DNA of 64,000 nt from Rhizobium sp. L51/94 (GTDB taxonomy: Bacteria; Pseudomonadota; Alphaproteobacteria; Rhizobiales; Rhizobiaceae), in the NCBI RefSeq assembly GCF_019355555.1, contig NZ_CP072141.1, forward strand, positions 1,110,001-1,174,000, in the 5' to 3' direction. Shown piece by piece: positions 62,397 to 64,000 of the stretch. How positions within the stretch are numbered: the stretch's first letter is position 1; the number at the start of each line of letters is the position of its first letter. Position numbers and translations under genes: made by a program. Below the pieces are notes generated by a model that saw only the letters and a list, made by a program, of their open reading frames with translations, did no database searches and was not told where the DNA came from.

Positions 62397-64000
62397 ATGA
62401 GTTTTTCATTCTCGGAACTAGACTTCATGAAGCCGGAACTCGGCGCCGAATACACCGGCGCCGGAACGCATTTTGCGGTGTTTTCGGCCAATGCCGAGAA
62501 GATTGAACTTTGCCTCTACACGGATGACGGCAAGACGGAAACAGCCCGCATGGCGCTGCCAAAGCGGGAAGGCGATATCTGGTCGGGTTATATCGCCGGC
62601 CTCGGCCCAGGCACGGTCTACGGCTACCGCGCTCACGGCCCCTACGATCCAGCCAATGGCCACCGCTTCAACCCCAACAAGCTGCTTCTCGACCCATACG
62701 CCAAGCAGATCATTGGTGACATAAAGTGGGATGACGCGCTCTACGGATATACGATTGGCGCCGAGGATGGCGATCTCTCGTTCGACGAGCGTGACAGCGG
62801 TCCGTTCATGGTAAAGGGCGTTGTTCAGGATTCTGATTTCGACTGGGATGGAGACAAGGCAATCCGGCGCCCCTGGACGGAAACCGTTATCTACGAAGCC
62901 CATGTCCGCGGCATGACGATGACCCACCCGGATGTTCCTGACGCCTTGCGCGGCACCTTTCTCGGCATGTGCAGCGATCCGATTATCGAGCACCTGACAA
63001 AGCTCGGCATTTCTGCCATCGAGCTCTTGCCGATCCAGTCCTTCGTCGATGACCGCTACCTCGAGGAAAAGAACCTCCGCAACTACTGGGGCTACCAGAC
63101 CCTTGGCTTCTTCGCGCCGATGAACCGCTTCATGTCGAGCAACAAGATCACCGAAATCAAGACGATGGTGCGCAAGTTCCACGCCGCCGGCATCGAAGTG
63201 ATCATGGACGTCGTCTACAATCACACTGCAGAGGGTTCCGAACGCGGACCTACGATGAGCTTCAGGGGGCTGGACAACCAGAGCTATTATCGCCTGTCGC
63301 CGGACGATCAGCGCCACACCTTTGATACCACGGGCACCGGCAACACCCTGAACGTGTCGCATCCGATGGTGCTGCGCATGGTGCTCGACAGCCTTCGCTA
63401 CTGGGTCGGCGTCATGCACATTGACGGTTTCCGCTTCGATCTGGCGAGCACGCTCGGCCGCGAGGAAATGGAGTTCGACCGCCAGGGCGGCTTCTTCGAC
63501 GCAATTCGCCAGGATCCGGTCCTCGCCGGCGTCAAGCTGATTGCCGAGCCGTGGGACATCGGCGAGGGCGGTTATCAGGTTGGCGGCTTCCCCTATCCCT
63601 TCCGCGAATGGAACGACAAGTTCCGCGACACCGTCCGGACCTACTGGACAGGCGAGGGCGGTCAGATTTCAAAGCTTGCGACGCGTCTCGCCGGCTCGGC
63701 AAGGCAGTTCAACCACTCCGACCGTGGCGCTACCACGTCTATCAACCTGCTTAGCGCCCATGACGGCTTCACATTGATGGACACCGTGTCGTTCAACGAG
63801 AAGCACAATGAGGCCAACGGCGAAAACAACAATGACGGCCATTCCGACAATCACTCGGACAACATGGGCGTTGAGGGCGCGACAGACGATCCCGAGATCA
63901 ACGCTGCCCGCGCCCGTCGCCGTCGCAACATGATCATGACGCTGATGCTGAGCCAGGGCGTGCCGATGATTGTCGGTGGCGATGAAGTCGGCAACAGCCA
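62397..64000 (+). CDS. glgX: Glycogen debranching enzyme GlgX, partial (3' end outside window)
   Basis: About 534 residues visible, open to the window edge. An N-terminal CBM48 domain (GAGTHFAVFSANAEKIELCLY; YGYRAHGPYDP) leads into a GH13 domain with DVVYNHTAEG (region I), HIDGFRFDLAS (region II, nucleophile Asp), LIAEPWDIG (acid Glu) and LLSAHDGFT (region IV). It hydrolyses alpha-1,6 branches of glycogen after phosphorylase. The ATG at 62397 is used; Met11 is an alternative. It belongs to the same glycogen-to-trehalose route as TreY at 37113-39761. Confidence 0.95.
   Translation, partial: MSFSFSELDFMKPELGAEYTGAGTHFAVFSANAEKIELCLYTDDGKTETARMALPKREGDIWSGYIAGLGPGTVYGYRAHGPYDPANGHRFNPNKLLLDPYAKQIIGDIKWDDALYGYTIGAEDGDLSFDERDSGPFMVKGVVQDSDFDWDGDKAIRRPWTETVIYEAHVRGMTMTHPDVPDALRGTFLGMCSDPIIEHLTKLGISAIELLPIQSFVDDRYLEEKNLRNYWGYQTLGFFAPMNRFMSSNKITEIKTMVRKFHAAGIEVIMDVVYNHTAEGSERGPTMSFRGLDNQSYYRLSPDDQRHTFDTTGTGNTLNVSHPMVLRMVLDSLRYWVGVMHIDGFRFDLASTLGREEMEFDRQGGFFDAIRQDPVLAGVKLIAEPWDIGEGGYQVGGFPYPFREWNDKFRDTVRTYWTGEGGQISKLATRLAGSARQFNHSDRGATTSINLLSAHDGFTLMDTVSFNEKHNEANGENNNDGHSDNHSDNMGVEGATDDPEINAARARRRRNMIMTLMLSQGVPMIVGGDEVGNS

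Noticed and set aside
1-64000. CRISPR arrays, tRNA/rRNA genes, insertion sequences
   Set aside because: No regularly spaced repeats, cloverleaf sequences, transposase motifs or long terminal repeats were seen on reading.

Overview
The window reads as chromosome or chromid DNA of a Rhizobiaceae alphaproteobacterium (Rhizobium/Agrobacterium/Sinorhizobium group). The evidence is high GC coding DNA with many GTG and TTG starts, an ExoA/ExoM/ExoZ/ExoK/ExoQ-like exopolysaccharide gene set, a bcsN-A-B-Z-K cellulose operon of the Agrobacterium type, and a CyaC-like diheme adenylate cyclase of the type known from Sinorhizobium meliloti. I see no rRNA, tRNA, CRISPR array, transposase or phage gene.

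Layout. (1) 1-16972 is a Wzx/Wzy-type exopolysaccharide locus with two arms that diverge from 7495-7744. The minus arm holds two GT2 glycosyltransferases, a flippase, an acyltransferase, a Wza-like export lipoprotein and a Wzz/GumC-like co-polymerase cut by the window edge. The plus arm holds an ExoA-like GT2, a GT4, two integral membrane acyltransferases (one with an SGNH domain), a DUF6492-like protein, a left-handed beta-helix acyltransferase, a GH16 glycanase and a polymerase. (2) 16993-26659 is a carbohydrate catabolic block: a ribose-type ABC importer, an aldo/keto reductase, a UxaA-family dehydratase, a GntR regulator with two apparent winged-helix domains, a UxaB-like reductase and a PhnD-like binding protein. 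(3) 26687-35732 is the cellulose synthase operon bcsN-bcsA-bcsB-bcsZ-bcsK, whose last four genes overlap by four bases. (4) 35949-39761 holds an FAH-family enzyme and treY. (5) 39965-62041 is the least ordinary part: a cyclic-nucleotide-binding protein, an ABC-type membrane protein with almost every ATPase motif degenerate and a roughly 280-residue insertion, a GT28-GT4-GT28 trio, an Opp/Dpp-type importer, two class III cyclases plus a DUF3095 protein with a cyclase-like signature, two methyltransferases, a further GT4 with a NodB-like deacetylase, and an MBL-fold hydrolase. (6) 62397-64000 is the start of glgX.

How the parts may work together. Regions 1 and 3 make two separate surface polysaccharides; BcsA carries a PilZ domain, so cellulose should respond to c-di-GMP. 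Region 2 appears to import a sugar and degrade it through aldonate or uronate intermediates under one GntR regulator. Region 5 places cAMP-type signal makers, a cAMP-type sensor and several glycan enzymes within 22 kb. My working hypothesis, inferred from gene proximity only, is a cyclic-nucleotide-linked glycan or membrane system built around the catalytically degenerate ABC protein. treY and glgX, which belong to one glycogen/trehalose pathway, flank this block.
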